A DNA stretch of 64,000 nucleotides from Lunularia cruciata (Eukaryota > Streptophyta > Marchantiopsida > Lunulariales > Lunulariaceae), in the NCBI GenBank assembly GCA_948567375.1, contig OX419755.1, positions 2,175,001 through 2,239,000 on the forward strand, given 5' to 3'. The translations under genes and the position numbers were made by a program. The notes under the pieces are model-generated. The model did not search any database. It was not told the DNA's origin and worked only from the letters and a program-made list of their open reading frames with translations. Positions 35,910-49,109 of the stretch are shown here, piece by piece; the first letter of the stretch is position 1, and every line of letters begins with the position of its first letter.

Positions 35910-37092
35910 TATGCCTTGAGAGTATGCTGCCTTGAGAGAGGAATTTTCATAGGTATGCCTTGAGAGTGTGCTAACTTGAGAGGAGAAATTTGTGCAGGAT
36001 TAGGGTTTGCTCATGAAGGAGCACGAGAGGAGAGGTTTTTTCATGAAGGAGAAGTCTGGCCGTGAGAAATTTTCTTAGGACTAGGGTTTGCTGAGAGTGT
36101 TGGAAGGAGAGAATGTGTTGCCAAGAGAGGAGAGGATTTGCATAGGAAGTGTTGCCTTGAGAGTGCAAGACAGGGGAGGTTTTTTCATGAAGGAGGAGTT
36201 TGGACTGAGAAGGAGAGATAGGGGTTGGACAGAGACTATTTTTTGAATGTTGGAAGGAGAGTGTGAAGTCTGGACAGAAAATTTTGAAGTGGCTTGACTT
36301 GTGTCAAACAGGGGGAGAGAAGAAGTTCAGTGTGCTTCTAAGACAGTATGGGAGAAACCCCGAGGGAGAATCTGCTAAGCAAGGGAGACTTGGAGGGGAT
36401 GTCAAGTGGAGACGCTACAGACAGGGAGATGAAGAGCTGTAAGGGATAGGAATCAGGACCGGGTTGATTCCTTTCTTTCCTTAGTTAGTTAGAGTGCTTT
36501 GATGTGAACATTATTTAGTCAGGAGTTGTTTGACTTTTCTTGAAGGATTTATAAACTGGGAAGACTTGGTATGGTGATGGAAATGAGATTCCTTGTGAGT
36601 GAATGCGTGTGTATTTGATAAGTGAATAGCGATAAGGAAAGAACATAATTTTCATACTCAGACCACCCATAGGTGAATCAGATCATTGAACAAGTTGCTT
36701 GGGGTTGAGTTGGTTGCATAACCTATGGACTAATCCACAAATCCCACCAGCTCTATTTCTATTAGACCAGACCAGACCATTATAGCAAAAACCCCACCAA
36801 ACCTAAGAATGACAGACCAAGAACAAAGTCAGGAATGATAGACCAGGAATAGTAGCCGAGGGAATGAGAAGGGCAGAAAAAATCTAAAGCCTTATGCAAA
36901 TATCAGTTGGGGAGGGTCAGCACCCAAAATAATGGTAGACAAGTTGCCAGGAAAGAGCTACTGTCACTATACCAGACAACAACACCAGTGTCGGACTATG
37001 GGAGAACTATCTTGTCTTCGACAAACAAGACAGCCTAAGCACAAGCAGCCAGGTGCCCGGTGCAATCTCAAGACCTTACGATCACCGTGACA
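35910..37092. mobile_element. Element A, right part
   Basis: It resumes at the duplicated TATGC. Early sequence repeats the gccttgagag and gaggagaaattt motifs seen at 31858-31900, just left of the solo LTR. It ends CACCGTGACA at 37092, where X5 resumes. No coding region is supported. Confidence 0.65.
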
Positions 37093-38424
37093 CCGGGGAC
37101 AACATATCCTCAAGTCTACTTTGCTTCTTTGACTTTGGTATTGAGACTGTCACCACCTTTTCCCATCTGGTTCTGGCAAAGTGCTCATCTCCTTCTTCAT
37201 CTACATCTTGACAAAGATCCAGATGAAAATGTGAAACCATTTTCTTTCCCTCCTCGGGGCTGAGTAGGTTTAAACTCAAGTAGAGATCTGTTGCAAAAGG
37301 TATGAAGTAATGAGGTGCACACTTGTCTCTACCAATGCCAAATCATCTAACGCATTCAGGTATAGAAACATTTTCCCCAATTCACACTCTCTCTTGCAAA
37401 CATGAGGTAGAAGAAAAATGCATGCTGCTTCTTGACATAGGTGGTTTGCTCTGGCTTCAATATAATCATCACAACCCCATGATACTTCACCTCATCAGGC
37501 CTCTGTAGGTTTCTACCTTATACCCATTCTTTGTACATGAGATTCACTTAAAGTACTTTTTAGCTCCTCAGTTTCCTTTGCATGATCACACTTTTGATTG
37601 AAGGTGATTCCTATAGGCTCTCCTTCATCTCTACCCAAAACCAGTCTCCAAGCTGACTCCATCCATCAAGTCAGACTTCCTCTCTTCCCTTCTACCTCTG
37701 TACCGTCTATACAATTGCTAGCTGCAATTTCTGCCATAAACGTTGGAAAACTCAAGTTCCAGTTCTAGGCCAAAAATGTAATCCAAAGTTGGCTTAAGAC
37801 TTCAATCCTTGCTAACATGTCTAGTCTCCAAATTGTAGGATTCTGGATAGAAAATGCCATAACCTGTTTACTGTCCTTCATTGGCATTGTGTGCTCCCTT
37901 GTTTTTGGTTTCTCACAAATCAATCCCATGACTCAGCTTATGATTCTAACTCTCTCATGACAACTATTCAATGGAACAAGATATCTCTTCAATGTTGCAT
38001 AGTTTCCTCAATGAAGTCTGAATTTTATACTTCTTTGATTCACAGTCATTCTGCAATCAAGCTGTTGTCAAAACTCACACCTACTGCATGACTTACTCCT
38101 ATCACTCTCAAATTTTATCTTCACACAAAGTAGCCATTTTTTGTTGAATATACCTTCTTTTTTGGTACGGCCCGAGTTAAAGTGGCTAAGGCATCTTTGG
38201 ATCAGGTTGATCATTCCTATGTAAAGTATCCCTACTTTGAGTCTACTGCACATTCAGTCTGATATGTGTCCTTCTTCCTTTGACAAGAAGTCTACTTTCT
38301 CGGGTCGGATTGGATTTCCTTCTTTTGATCCCAACACACAATTCTTCTCTTCTTTCTTCCAATTTGGCTTAAAAAATACACTTTTTCTCTAAAACCTACC
38401 AAAATAAATAATTGTGGTACCACA
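37093..38424 (-). mobile_element. Family X element copy X5, 5' part
   Basis: On the minus strand it starts TGTGGTACCACAA at 38424, abutting TAACA, and matches the first 1.3 kb of P1 and P2. The family-X globular domain ends in the stretch near 37280-37100 (HFHLDLCQDVDEEGDEHFAR). It continues into 30438 once element A is set aside. Total own length is about 3.77 kb, equal to P2. Confidence 0.82.
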
Positions 38425-38429
38425 TAACA
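38425..38429. repeat. Target-site duplication TAACA, right of X5
   Basis: Exact partner of 27995-27999. Confidence 0.85.
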
Positions 38430-39333
38430 CAAACAACAAATGAGTAGTTTAGTTGGTAGTGGATGCCAGTCAACCCCTTTAATCATGCTTAGGATAAGAT
38501 AAGTAGTTAGTATTAGCATTGAGTGGAGTAGGAATAATTAGGACATTATTTGCATCCTCAGCCATTGATCATGTGTTAGTTAAGGAAATGTTTATATGGG
38601 TTGCAACCCAAGAGAACCATCTCCACTTCCTTTAGGAACAAAACACATCAGCCCATAGATTTTATGAGTCTTTCTGTTGAATGGCTTTCACTTGCATCTT
38701 TGGCTGTATACTTGGTTGAGTAGAGGTGAGGATTCTTGTTGTAGGAGTGTGTGTTTGGGTATCTTCTTAGAATATTCATGCTACATCAAAGGAATTTACC
38801 CTTGACATTCAGCCAGAGTAAGAGCTTGAGTACCTCTGGAAGAAATTTGCACATTATCAAGGAAGTTACCCTTAACATTCTGAATGTGCAAGTCAATATG
38901 AAGAAAGGTTATTGGAATGATAGAGCATTGAAAGAACCATGGAATAGAAAAGCCAAGTAGATACTTGTTTTTGGATTCCAATGGGATTGCATCTTCCAAG
39001 ATGGGAGGAGTGTAGTTGGCAATGGAGTCAGGATGAAAGAACCTTTGGCTTGAAAACCAACCTTTAAGGTGAAATACCTCTTTGAGGAGAGGTCATCTTG
39101 CAAAAAGAGACTAGTCAGAGAGGTAAAAGAGGCTCTCTTTGTGGAAGAGGCCTTTGGCATGAAGTGTACCACCATTATCAAGGATTCTATAAGACTAGAT
39201 CTTTCATTGGTGTGGTTGTCAATTTCTCTTTTCTATAGAATGCCCTTGCGGGTATCTCCACCTTCTTTTGGGAGTGGTCTATGTACAAGAGGTAAATGAT
39301 CCATAATAGAAAACTAGTGACATTGCGACACTT
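38430..39333 (+). mobile_element. Lys/Glu-rich repeat, right part of the X5 target
   Basis: See 26580-27994. The plus frame at 39069-39299 carries KRLVREVKEALFVEEAF. No gene is claimed. Confidence 0.35.
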
Positions 39334-42300
39334 TATGGTATCCACATTTTTCATTTTTGATGAGTTTTAAGGAAGAAGTGTATTGTTGAAGCTGAATTGA
39401 AACCAAATGGTGAAGAAAAGAGAAGAATCGTGTGTGTGGATCCAACCTAAGGAAATAGACTTCATGTCAAAGGAAGATGGACTCAGATTGGACTTAAAGG
39501 GTGCTAGACCTAAAGTAAGTTTACTTGGAATTTGAGTACTAGACCTGATCCAAAGAAACTATAACAACTTTTCCTCAGGCCAAACAAATCAAGAAGGTAC
39601 ATTTAAAGAAAACAACTACTTCAGAAGTAGGATAAAATTGAGAATAACAAGAATAAGTCACACAAAACTTGCGAGTTGCAATAGAAGTTCAATTGAAGAA
39701 TGACCAAGAATTGAAGAAGTATAAAATTGAAACTTTGTTGAGTGAATTTTGCAATGCTGAATTGTTATCCTATTCCTCTAAGGAGTTTTCCCAAAATGAG
39801 TCCTACTTACGAGTCAAGTAGTAGGAGTGATTTGTGAGAGACCATATAGTAGAATGTGCTTGATGCTGACAAAGGGCAACAGGCAGATTCCATCACTCTC
39901 AATGTGGAATCTTGCAATTCAAAGGTAAGATGTAATGGCAAGGCTCAAAGTGTCTTGAGGAGGCTTTGGATCACTTTTCTGGCTTGGAACTAGAACTTAA
40001 GTTTTCAAGGTTTCATGGCAAAAATATCTGCAAGCAATTGTGAAGATGGTCCCGAGGCATTAGGGAAGAGAGGAAATCCGGCTGGCTGGACCAAGTTGGA
40101 TTAGAGATTTGTCTTGGGGAGAGAAGCTGGGGATGTAGTTGGGGTCACCTTCTATCAAAAGTGTGATTCTTTGGAGGAGATTGTAGAGGTGAAGAATTCC
40201 TTCAGTGCTCGTCACACCAAGAATGGGTACAAGGTGGGCACATATAAGGACCAATCAAGCAAGATATCATTGGTGCATTGATGGCAATGTTCAAGCCACA
40301 ATGGACCACCTATGTAACAAAGAAACAAGTGGTGTTTTTCCATCAGATGATTGCAAGAGAGAAGGTAAACTGGGCAAAATGTTTTCACTAGTGGACAAGG
40401 TAGATGATCAAGAATTGGAGAATAAATATGCTGCCACATTACTTCATACAGTTTGCAGCACATCTCTATCTAGGTTTGAACCTGCTCAATTTGAAGGAGA
40501 AGGAAAAGATGATGTTGCACTTTCATCCAGGTCTTCACCGAGATGCAGATGAAGACGAGCAATACTACATGATGCAAATTTTAGAAGGCAATGACCACTT
40601 TGCCAAAACTGGACAAGTGAAGATAGTGGCACTGACTATCCTGAGGCCAAAAAAGCAAGATCAACCTACAAAGATGGCATCATTGGTTCAACCAAGGAAG
40701 CCTCGTGGATTGAACCCAAGACATGAGGCAGTGGTGGTGGACATGTCATTAGGTGCAGAGTCATAAGGAGAAGCTAAGTCCAAGTGCAAAGGCTCAAAGG
40801 AAGAAGAAGAAGAGCTCACTCTCTTGAGCAAGGAGTCAAGTAATGAGAGTGAAGGAGAACCCAAGGTCCAGCACTCGGCCAAATAAGGGGCTGAGGAGGA
40901 TGATTGAGAGTTCTATCCATAGACTAAATGCATGGAAGGAGGAGAGAACCCAAGGTCCAGCAGTCGGCCAAATAAGGGGCTGAGAAGGATGATCGAGAGT
41001 TCCATCCATAGACCAAATGCATGGAAGGAGGAGACAACCAATACCTAGACTTGCCTGAAGTAGATATCCCAAAGGAGTGATAGGAGGAGTAGATATTGGT
41101 ATTTTAGAGAGGCACAAGATCAAAGAGAAGTCTACAACTCACAACTATAGGAACAAGCCAAGCCAAGGAAGGCAAAGAAAGCTGAGAGGAGATCAATTTG
41201 AAGGTGAGAAGATCACAACTTTGAGGTAAGGCACCAATGGAGGAATTGCTTGTCAAAGCCAATGACAAGGAAGTAGACAAAGATGTGGAAGGAGAGTTCA
41301 GCAAAGTAGAGTATCTATTGAAGATAATTTGTCCCTTGTTATTGCATATGAAGAAGAAGGAGGGTCTAAAGAAAGAGCATCTGGAGGTAAAGGATGAGTT
41401 GCAGGTGGTGAAGTATCTAAGCAATGAAGTCTTGCAAATGAAGTAATGAGTAACCCAAGGAGAAGAAGAAGCCAAAGTACCTAGGGTGGACGAGGTGATT
41501 TGTAAGAAGATTTTAGAGAACCTACATGAGAGTTTTGATAAAATGGAAGTGTTCTTGAATGGCAAGCCAAAGAATTGAAGGAGCAAAAGGCAGCATTTGA
41601 AAGGCTGAAGGTGGAGTTAAATGAAGTACAACTCAATGCAATGCACTCTAAGGCCATAGCAGTGGTAAGGGAGAAGGAATTGGAGAAACTGAGATTGGTT
41701 GCAGTGGAGAAGGATCAGGCCTGGCAACAAGAGTTGGTGAGTAGAGATGAAGAAGAAAAGAGGTTACTAGACCTAATCAAGAATGCAGAAGCTCAACTCA
41801 TTCACCATGTGGAGGAGAAGAAGTTCACATAAGCAAAGCATGAGGAAGAACTGAAGATGCTTGAGAGAAATTGGAGGAAGAAAGGACTCTAGAGGAGTCA
41901 ATTCCAGAGAAGACATCAGGATCAGTAGGGGAGATCACTGGGAGGATGAAGGTGATGTTAAGCAATTAAGCCAAGGTAAAGTTGGATGAATCAAGATTTC
42001 ACAAGTTGAAGTTGCTTGTGTAGGAGATTAGAAAGAGGAATGCAAAGGACATAGACATGTACATTTTTTTTATTTACCTGAGAGATAGAGTAAATAGGAA
42101 GATTGTTGAAATAGGAGACCCTGTATGTATCAGATTAGATTTAGTAAGATTGGAATTAGATGAGCTGTTCAGCAGCGTCAAGGTAGGAACTTGATGTGAA
42201 GTAGTGGAAGTAAGAGTGTAGGTGACTTTGGGTGAGTTACCAGAGTTATCTGAATGACTTAGAGTAGAGAAGTATTTAGTACAATTATGACTTCAATTTC

Positions 42301-42408
42301 AATTCAAACTGAAGATAGGACAATTGTAGACGGAGAAGTTGATATAGTGAACAAAATGAAATGCAAGAGACAATTGTAGGAACTTTGGGTGTAGAAGCCA
42401 AAGTAGAA
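39334..42408 (+). mobile_element. Family X element copy P1 (3' end missing)
   Basis: Plus-strand X copy. The 5' end is a variant of the TGTGGTACC terminus. The globular domain lies at about 40140-40650 (KKQVVFFHQMIARE, ENKYAATLLHTVCST). Next comes an acidic segment with an 89-bp tandem duplication (40857-41034), and then coiled-coil coding (41237-41446 and 41575-41832, with AMHSKAIAVVREKELEKLRL). It stops about 0.8 kb short of the family 3' end, exactly where P2 begins. Old and broken many times. Confidence 0.8.
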
Positions 42409-45400
42409 TGTAGTACCCACATTTTAATTTTTTATGAGTTTTAGATGAAGATGAAGTGTATTGTTGAAACCAAATTGAAGCCAAATGAAGAAGAAGAGAG
42501 AAGAATTGTGTGTTTGGTTTAGACCCAAAAAAGCAAACTTTGTGTTAGAGGAAGAAGGACTTGGATTGGACTTAAAGGGTATAGACCCAAAGTAAGGTTA
42601 CTTTGCATTAGGGTGATCAACCCAATCCAAGAGACTGTAACAACTTTCCTTTGAGCAAAACAAATCAAGAAGGTACATTCAAAGAAAACTGCTATGTCAA
42701 GATGAAGCTAAAATTGAGAGTGACACGAACAAGACACAGAACCTACGAGTGTCAATTGAGGATCTACTCAAGAATGATTGCTTAGAAGAACACTAGAAGA
42801 TTAAGATTTCATCAAGGAAGTTCTGAAATGTGAAGACTATGCCTCTTAATAGTTGTCTTGAAGGAGTTTGAATCTTTGGATTGGGCGAGAGTTTGATCTT
42901 TCAATGACCAAGAGTTAGGAAACACATGAGGCCAACAAACGGCAGTAAGAAGAGTTCCTTACTTGCGATGAGGAATCTTGCAATTTGGAGACTTGATGTA
43001 GGGGCAAGGATCAAAGTCTTGATTGGACTTTGGATCATATTTTTGGCATGGAATTGGAACTTACATTTTCTAGGTTTCACAATAGAAATAGTTGTTAGTA
43101 ATTGCAAAGACGGTTTCAAGACAAAGGGGAAGAGAAGAAATCTAGCTTGATGGACTGAGTCAGATTGGAAATTAGTCTTTGGAAGAGAAGCTGGGGATGC
43201 AAGAGGAGTCACGTTCCATCAAAAGTGTAATTTGTCAAAAGAAACTACAAAGGTGAGGAATGTTTTCAAGTCTCCTTGCACTAAAAATTAGTTCAAGGTG
43301 GATAGCCATAGAGATCCAATAAGGAAAAGTAATGTCAGGGCACTAATAGTTATGTTTAAGCCAGAGCAAACCACCCATGCAATAAAGCAACAGGTGGTAT
43401 TTTTTCACCAAATGTTTACATGAGAGAAGGTGAATTGGGCAAAGTGCTTTCATCAGAGAGTGGGGCAGATGATTGGGAATTGGAGAATGAACCTATCACC
43501 TCACTGCTTTTTGCCATTCATAGCCCACTTTCATTTGGGCTTGAACCTGCTTAGCTCAAAGGAGAAGGAGGAGATGCTGTTGCACTTCCACACCAATCTA
43601 TGCAAGATGCAGATGTGGACAAGCAATACTACATAAGGCAGATCAGTGATGGTGATGAACACTTTGCTATGATGGGGCGGGAGAAGGAGTGGTGGTTGGT
43701 AAGTATCACGAGGCTTAAAGGAGAAGGAGAAGATGCTATTGCACTTCCACCTCAATCTATGCAAGATGCAGATGTGGATGAAGAATACTACATAAGGCAG
43801 ATCCATGATGGTGATGAACACTTTGCCAAGATGGGGCGGGAGAAGGAGTGATGATAAGTATCTCAAGGCCTAGAAAGTGAGGTAGATCCAAGAAGGTGCT
43901 CTTACCAACCCAGCCATGAAATTTGAAGGAGAAGCTAAGTCTAAGTATGAAGACAAAGAAGAAGAAGAAGAAGAGCTCATGTTGTAGAGTAAGGAGTCAA
44001 GTAGTGAGAGTGAGGAAGAAGCTGACGTCCAGTAGTCGGTGGAATAAGGGGTTGAGGAAGACCATTAGGAGTTCCATGCATAGATTGCACACATGGAAGG
44101 AGGAGACAGCCAATACTTGGAGTTGCCCAAGGTAGAAAGTACAGAGGGAAGAGAATAGGAGCCGATATTGGTGTTTCCAAGAGGAGCAAGAGTGAAGAGA
44201 AGTCTGCAACTTGCAATTGCAGGAGCAAGCAAAGTGGAGAAAGAAGAGGGAAGCTCAGAAGGAATCAATTTGAAGATACAGAGATTGCAACTTTGGTGTA
44301 AGGCATTAGCATAAGAATCTCCTACCCAAACCAAAGACAAAGAAGAGGAAAGTAAAGCGGAAGAGCACAAAGGGGTGAAGTATTTTTCCACAATTGTCTG
44401 TCTGTTGCTTGTGGAATTGTAGAAGGCAAAGGAAAAGATACAGAAAAATCATCATGAAGTAAAGGATGAGTTGCAGGTAGTGAAGTACCTAATTGCTGAA
44501 TGCTCAGAGTTGAGGGAGAAGTTAACCCAAGGAGAGGAAGAAGCCAAAGTACTTTGGGTGGATGTGGTACTTTGGAAGAAGAGTTTTGAGAAGCTTAAAG
44601 GAGAATTTGATGAAGTGCAACTTGATGCGATGCACTCAAAAGCCATTGCCATGATAAGGGAGCAAGAGTTGGAGAAACTAAATTTTTTTGCAGTGGAGAA
44701 GGATCAAGCTTGACAAAGCAAATTATCATAAAGACTGAGAGGTCTGGTCAGGAATGTGGAGGCTTAACTTGTTCACTGTGCAAAAGAGAAGGAAGCATTA
44801 TAGGTGGAATTTGAAGAAGAGTTGAAGATGTACCAGAACAAATTGAACATAGACATGAATCAAGAGGAGTTAGATCTAGAGAAGATATCAGGTTCAATGG
44901 GAGAGATCATTTTGAGGATGAAGGCAATGCTAAGTACTGAAGTAGAGGTTAATCAAGAAAAGTTGGAGAAATCAAGGTTGCATGAGTTGAAGTTGCTTGT
45001 GTAGGAGACTAGAAAATGGAAGGCAAAAGACACCAACATGAACAAATTGTTGATTTGTCTGCAAGAGAGAATAGATAGGAAGATGATAGACGTAGACTAC
45101 AATGTGAGTCTGAGACTAGATTTGGTTAATTGGAATTAGATGAACTTTGTAGTAGTATGAAGGAACAAAAAGAAACCTGATGCAAAGTAGTTGAAGTAGG
45201 AATGCAAGTGAATTTGGTGAAGTAGGAGTTCCTTGAGTCACGAGAAAAGTTAGAGTAAAGAAGGAGAATTTAGTTAGGATACCCATGACTTCAGCTTTAG
45301 TTCAGACTGAAGATAAAGTATAAATAGAAGAAGAAATAACAATAGTAGATGAACCCAAAGTGAAAGAGGCACTTGTAGGCAATTTGGATGTAGAAGTCTA

Positions 45401-46221
45401 AATAGAAGTAGACATCAGATTGGAGTAGGGGTAACAAATTATAGATTTGAAGAGGTAGATATGAAGAAGTGAAGTGACACTTTGGATCTACAGATTTGTA
45501 AAGTAGCGGTTGAAGTGGTTTAGGCAATTATATAATTGTTGAGTGCTATACCTATTTTAAGGAGGCATTAACAATGAGTTATTGAGTTTTCATATTTTCA
45601 AAGTTGAGTAAAGCATAGTGCTATAACTTAGTGCTTGTCGTTTTAGCTTAATTTTTAGCAATCATGTGTATATGTTTGTGAGTGTTTGGAGAAGTTTGAT
45701 TTGCTATAAGTGAGTGGTACATGTTGGATTCTGCAGCACTTATGTTCATTCTATGTGTTTGATCTTGAGTGAAAAGCGAGTGAAGCAATGCCTTGATGAA
45801 TATGTGAGGAATTGTAGTGTTGGTATCTTGCATTTGTGAATCCAATGGTGGATTGATTCAAAGCAATTTCAATTGAGGAAGTTGTGTCTTCAAATGGAGG
45901 GGTGGAACACAGTTCTGGGCTGAAGTTGTTTCATGGTGAAGTAGCCTTCTTTGAGAGAAATGAATCATCACAATCAATGTCAATTTGGAAAGGATTAGAA
46001 GAATTGTGATTATGGATGTTGTTTGTTTGTGACAAGTTTATGAGTTGCGCACTTGTTTCTCTCTTCTAGGTGTGGTTTCTACCCAAGAGGCTAAAGACAC
46101 AACCAAGAAGAACTGTTTTGTTACTTTCATTTTGTATTTGATCATTTTTGACCATTATCTTTATAGAAACTAACAATTACTTACTAATTACCGGGAAAGT
46201 GATAGTTGTTGGGTTGTCATA
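42409..46221 (+). mobile_element. Family X element copy P2, full length
   Basis: Starts TGTAGTACCCACA and ends GGGTTGTCATA. At 3.8 kb it matches P1 over its first 3.07 kb and X5 over its whole length. The globular domain lies at about 43180-43700, with an internal 159-bp direct duplication (units from about 43560 and 43719). Coiled-coil coding follows at 44471-44713 and 44804-45004 (LDAMHSKAIAMIREQELEKL). No reverse transcriptase, integrase or LTR pair is seen. Broken many times. Confidence 0.82.
43560..43877 (+). repeat. 159-bp direct duplication inside P2
   Basis: Two units share gatgctrttgcacttccac, tctatgcaagatgcagatgt and gatgaacactttgc, offset by 159 bp (53 codons), so the duplication keeps frame. 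It sits at the end of the family-X globular domain. Confidence 0.85.
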
Positions 46222-49109
46222 TGATTTTTTGCACCACTGCCCGGATACAAATCTCAAGAGTGGAAGAATACTAAGCTGAATTGAGCATTGACTGTCCATC
46301 AAATATGAAGTTAGTTGCTTGTAGATCTTTGCAATTATCTCCGACTAGAAGTTCACACCATTTATTGACAAGATCATGAGAGATGATCCTGCTGGATACC
46401 AGCCAGAAATTTAGTACATGATGGCAACTGTATTTCACGGACCAATGGGCCTTGTTCTTGACTTCTATGTCCAAGCTCTCATACATTCCATGGTAATAGC
46501 GAGTGATACTCTGCTTCTAGTATTCATTGGAGTGCTCATGGTAGTCTTGAGCTCTCTATGGATTCACTGTTCAATAAGAAAGTTCAGGAGTGTGAAGAAC
46601 TAGATTAGTCTTGAGAAATAGCGGAGCACAGAATCTCCACATGAACTCTCACGTCGATATCTGGAGCCGATAACAAACATGCAAACGCGCCTATATCAGA
46701 AGTGATATGAATTCCAAAGTAGTTCTCTGCCTGCTTGTCAGTGAGAGGGAGGGTGGCGCCACATGGGAGTAGACAGGATTTCATGTACATGGACTTCGCT
46801 CACACTATCTCTGAACTCTGTACGTATCTGGAGTTTGAATATACATCAGCGTGTCCTCGCTTCTCAACCGAACTTCTACCGTAGCTGCAAAAATGAGAGC
46901 AGGAAGGAAGGTGACTGGAAACAAAGGCCCAACGTTTCTTAAGAGCTTCAGCGAGTATGGCCATGCTTTTAGCGAATGGCCTCTACGGGAAGCGTAACTG
47001 GAAGTTAGTGGGGGACCTTAATACTTTCGACTGAAGGCAGCAATTTGCTTGTCCATCTATAAATTTACGGATACTGGCTTGATTGGCAGGTTCTTCAACT
47101 ACTTTGCAGCTACAGCCACATCAGAATAGCAGGCCCTTATTCTTTGTGAGAGACCTGCAACAGTATGCGAACAAATGAACTTGCAGCATTCACTGTTTGC
47201 AGTGGTGGTGTGGATAGTCCTCCGTTAGATCCATTTTTGAGTAATACTGGCAATGTTTTAATATAAAGAAACAAACAAACAAAATCGCAACAGAAATTTT
47301 GTTTCGCACTTGTGAAAGATGAATTTACGACGAGGAGGGTCTCACAATTTCGTTTCTGGCGAGTTAGTGTATTGCTCAGAACTAAAAGGTTCCTCATGGA
47401 ACCACTTGTTTCCAAACTTCCGAGATTGGTCTAAGGCTCTGACAGACTGCAGATATGAGAAATCACAGCCGTAATACTAACTTTATTAGTTAACTGTCTA
47501 TGGAAATGGAAAAAAAAGCTCGAGTTTGAAACAACTGGTTGGTGAAGGATTTGAAGTGGAGAACACCATGCGAAAAATAGCAGTCAGAAAAGTACTTAAG
47601 AGAAAGATCTTACAGGAAGTACTCAAGATTGCAACATCGCACTTATAGCGTATAGATTGACTTAAGCAACTTCAAATCCAATCTGCGGAGGTCAAGCTAT
47701 TTGTGCCATGATAAGATTTTTGTGGATCTCTAGTGATTTATCTGTTCCTCTTATGACAGACTTTTAACTATTGAGATCAACCATGCGCAGGAAGGAAAAA
47801 CATATCGGGAGAGAAAAGAGAAAGATGAAAAATGTACTCACGCACATCAATAGATGCACAAGAACTAACGGGGTTCAGAGTCACTTGCTTCTTACATCCA
47901 CGGCAACACAGATCCAAGGATTTTTACTCCTCTCAATACAGATTCCAAGGATTTTTACTCCCTCGCAATACAGATTACAGAGATCACTTGGAAGCTCTGT
48001 CCCTACCGACTCTTCCCCTGCCCAATCTGTTCCTGTGTTTATCTTCATTTGCATTTCTCCTGATTATCTCTTGCTCATCTGATCAAAATCATACCTCACC
48101 TAACCAGCTTCATGAGGATCAAAGTTACCAAAAGTTCCATTGATTCTTTTTCACATGCGGACCTATATTCAACTCGCGAAAATACACGCTGCAGGTCGCA
48201 GGGTTACCTTATACATTTGCACCACGAAGAACACTCCCAATGTCACCCCCATATAGTGTGTTGTCAAACACCTGTCTCAACCTTGGACTATATCCCCTAG
48301 ATGATCTGAGCTGCAGATCTCAGCATCACAGATGGGATAAATCAGACGGATAAGACTCCACATCCTAACAAAGATTTCAATACAATCGTCAAACTGCCAG
48401 TCCCGATGTCTTCTCTCCGAATGAACAGGTCAGATTTGACCGTGTCTTTGACATTGTGATCTGGTTTAAACATTGTTCTCCTAAAGTTACAAATTTCAAG
48501 GAAGTTTAGGCTGTTTCTCGTGAGCACGTTATCACTCTTACTTTATTCAACCGGACGCTCAATATGTCGGTTCAATATATCAAGAAGATTCTCCTATAAT
48601 ATAACTAACTCGACCTATAACATACATCTACATTAATGCAATTGATGTCCCGAGGACTACAAGATTATCATGTTCCCTGGAAGGTGGTGTACTCTGTTTC
48701 AAGCTATGGTAGTGAAAGCAACTTACCATATTAGAAACAAATCAAACTTCTATAGGAAATCTTGAAGATTAGAATGTCTTGCAGACTAAATTGAAAACTA
48801 GAGTGTCGTGCAGAGGCCACGATTCGTACGATTATGTTATGTAAGCTAACCAGCAGAATACAATGTCGACAATTCGAATATTGGAATTGAATATTGATAT
48901 GGTGAAGTTACCATTTATATCACAATTTTAGTTATGTTACATCACATCCAGAGTCTATATCTTTGTTTCAGCCTGTTCCTCCATTCTTGCAAGTAGTGTC
49001 CAAGTAGTGTTGGGGGATCAACTAGAAAGGATATCACTGATAATGAATGACCTATCGACACTTCAAACACGACGAATACTGTAGTGATCACCACTTTTAA
49101 AAGAAGGGG
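46222..49109. other. Intergenic region between P2 and the 575-aa DUF247 gene
   Basis: Short frames only (for example 46486-46271 and 46790-46605 minus), with no recognised domain. A small direct repeat of about 31 bp lies at 47908-47937 and 47938-47969 (acagatyccaaggatttttac). Composition resembles the other DUF247 flanks, so degraded gene remnants may exist, but I cannot identify any. Confidence 0.4.

Noticed and set aside
40205-40766. 115-aa and 120-aa plus-strand frames as host genes
   Set aside because: They are parts of the family-X domain in copy P1, repeated in P2, X5, X1 and X3 and interrupted in all.
47771-48143. Two overlapping 103-aa plus-strand frames
   Set aside because: They overlap each other across a 31-bp direct repeat, lack any domain and have no conserved partner.
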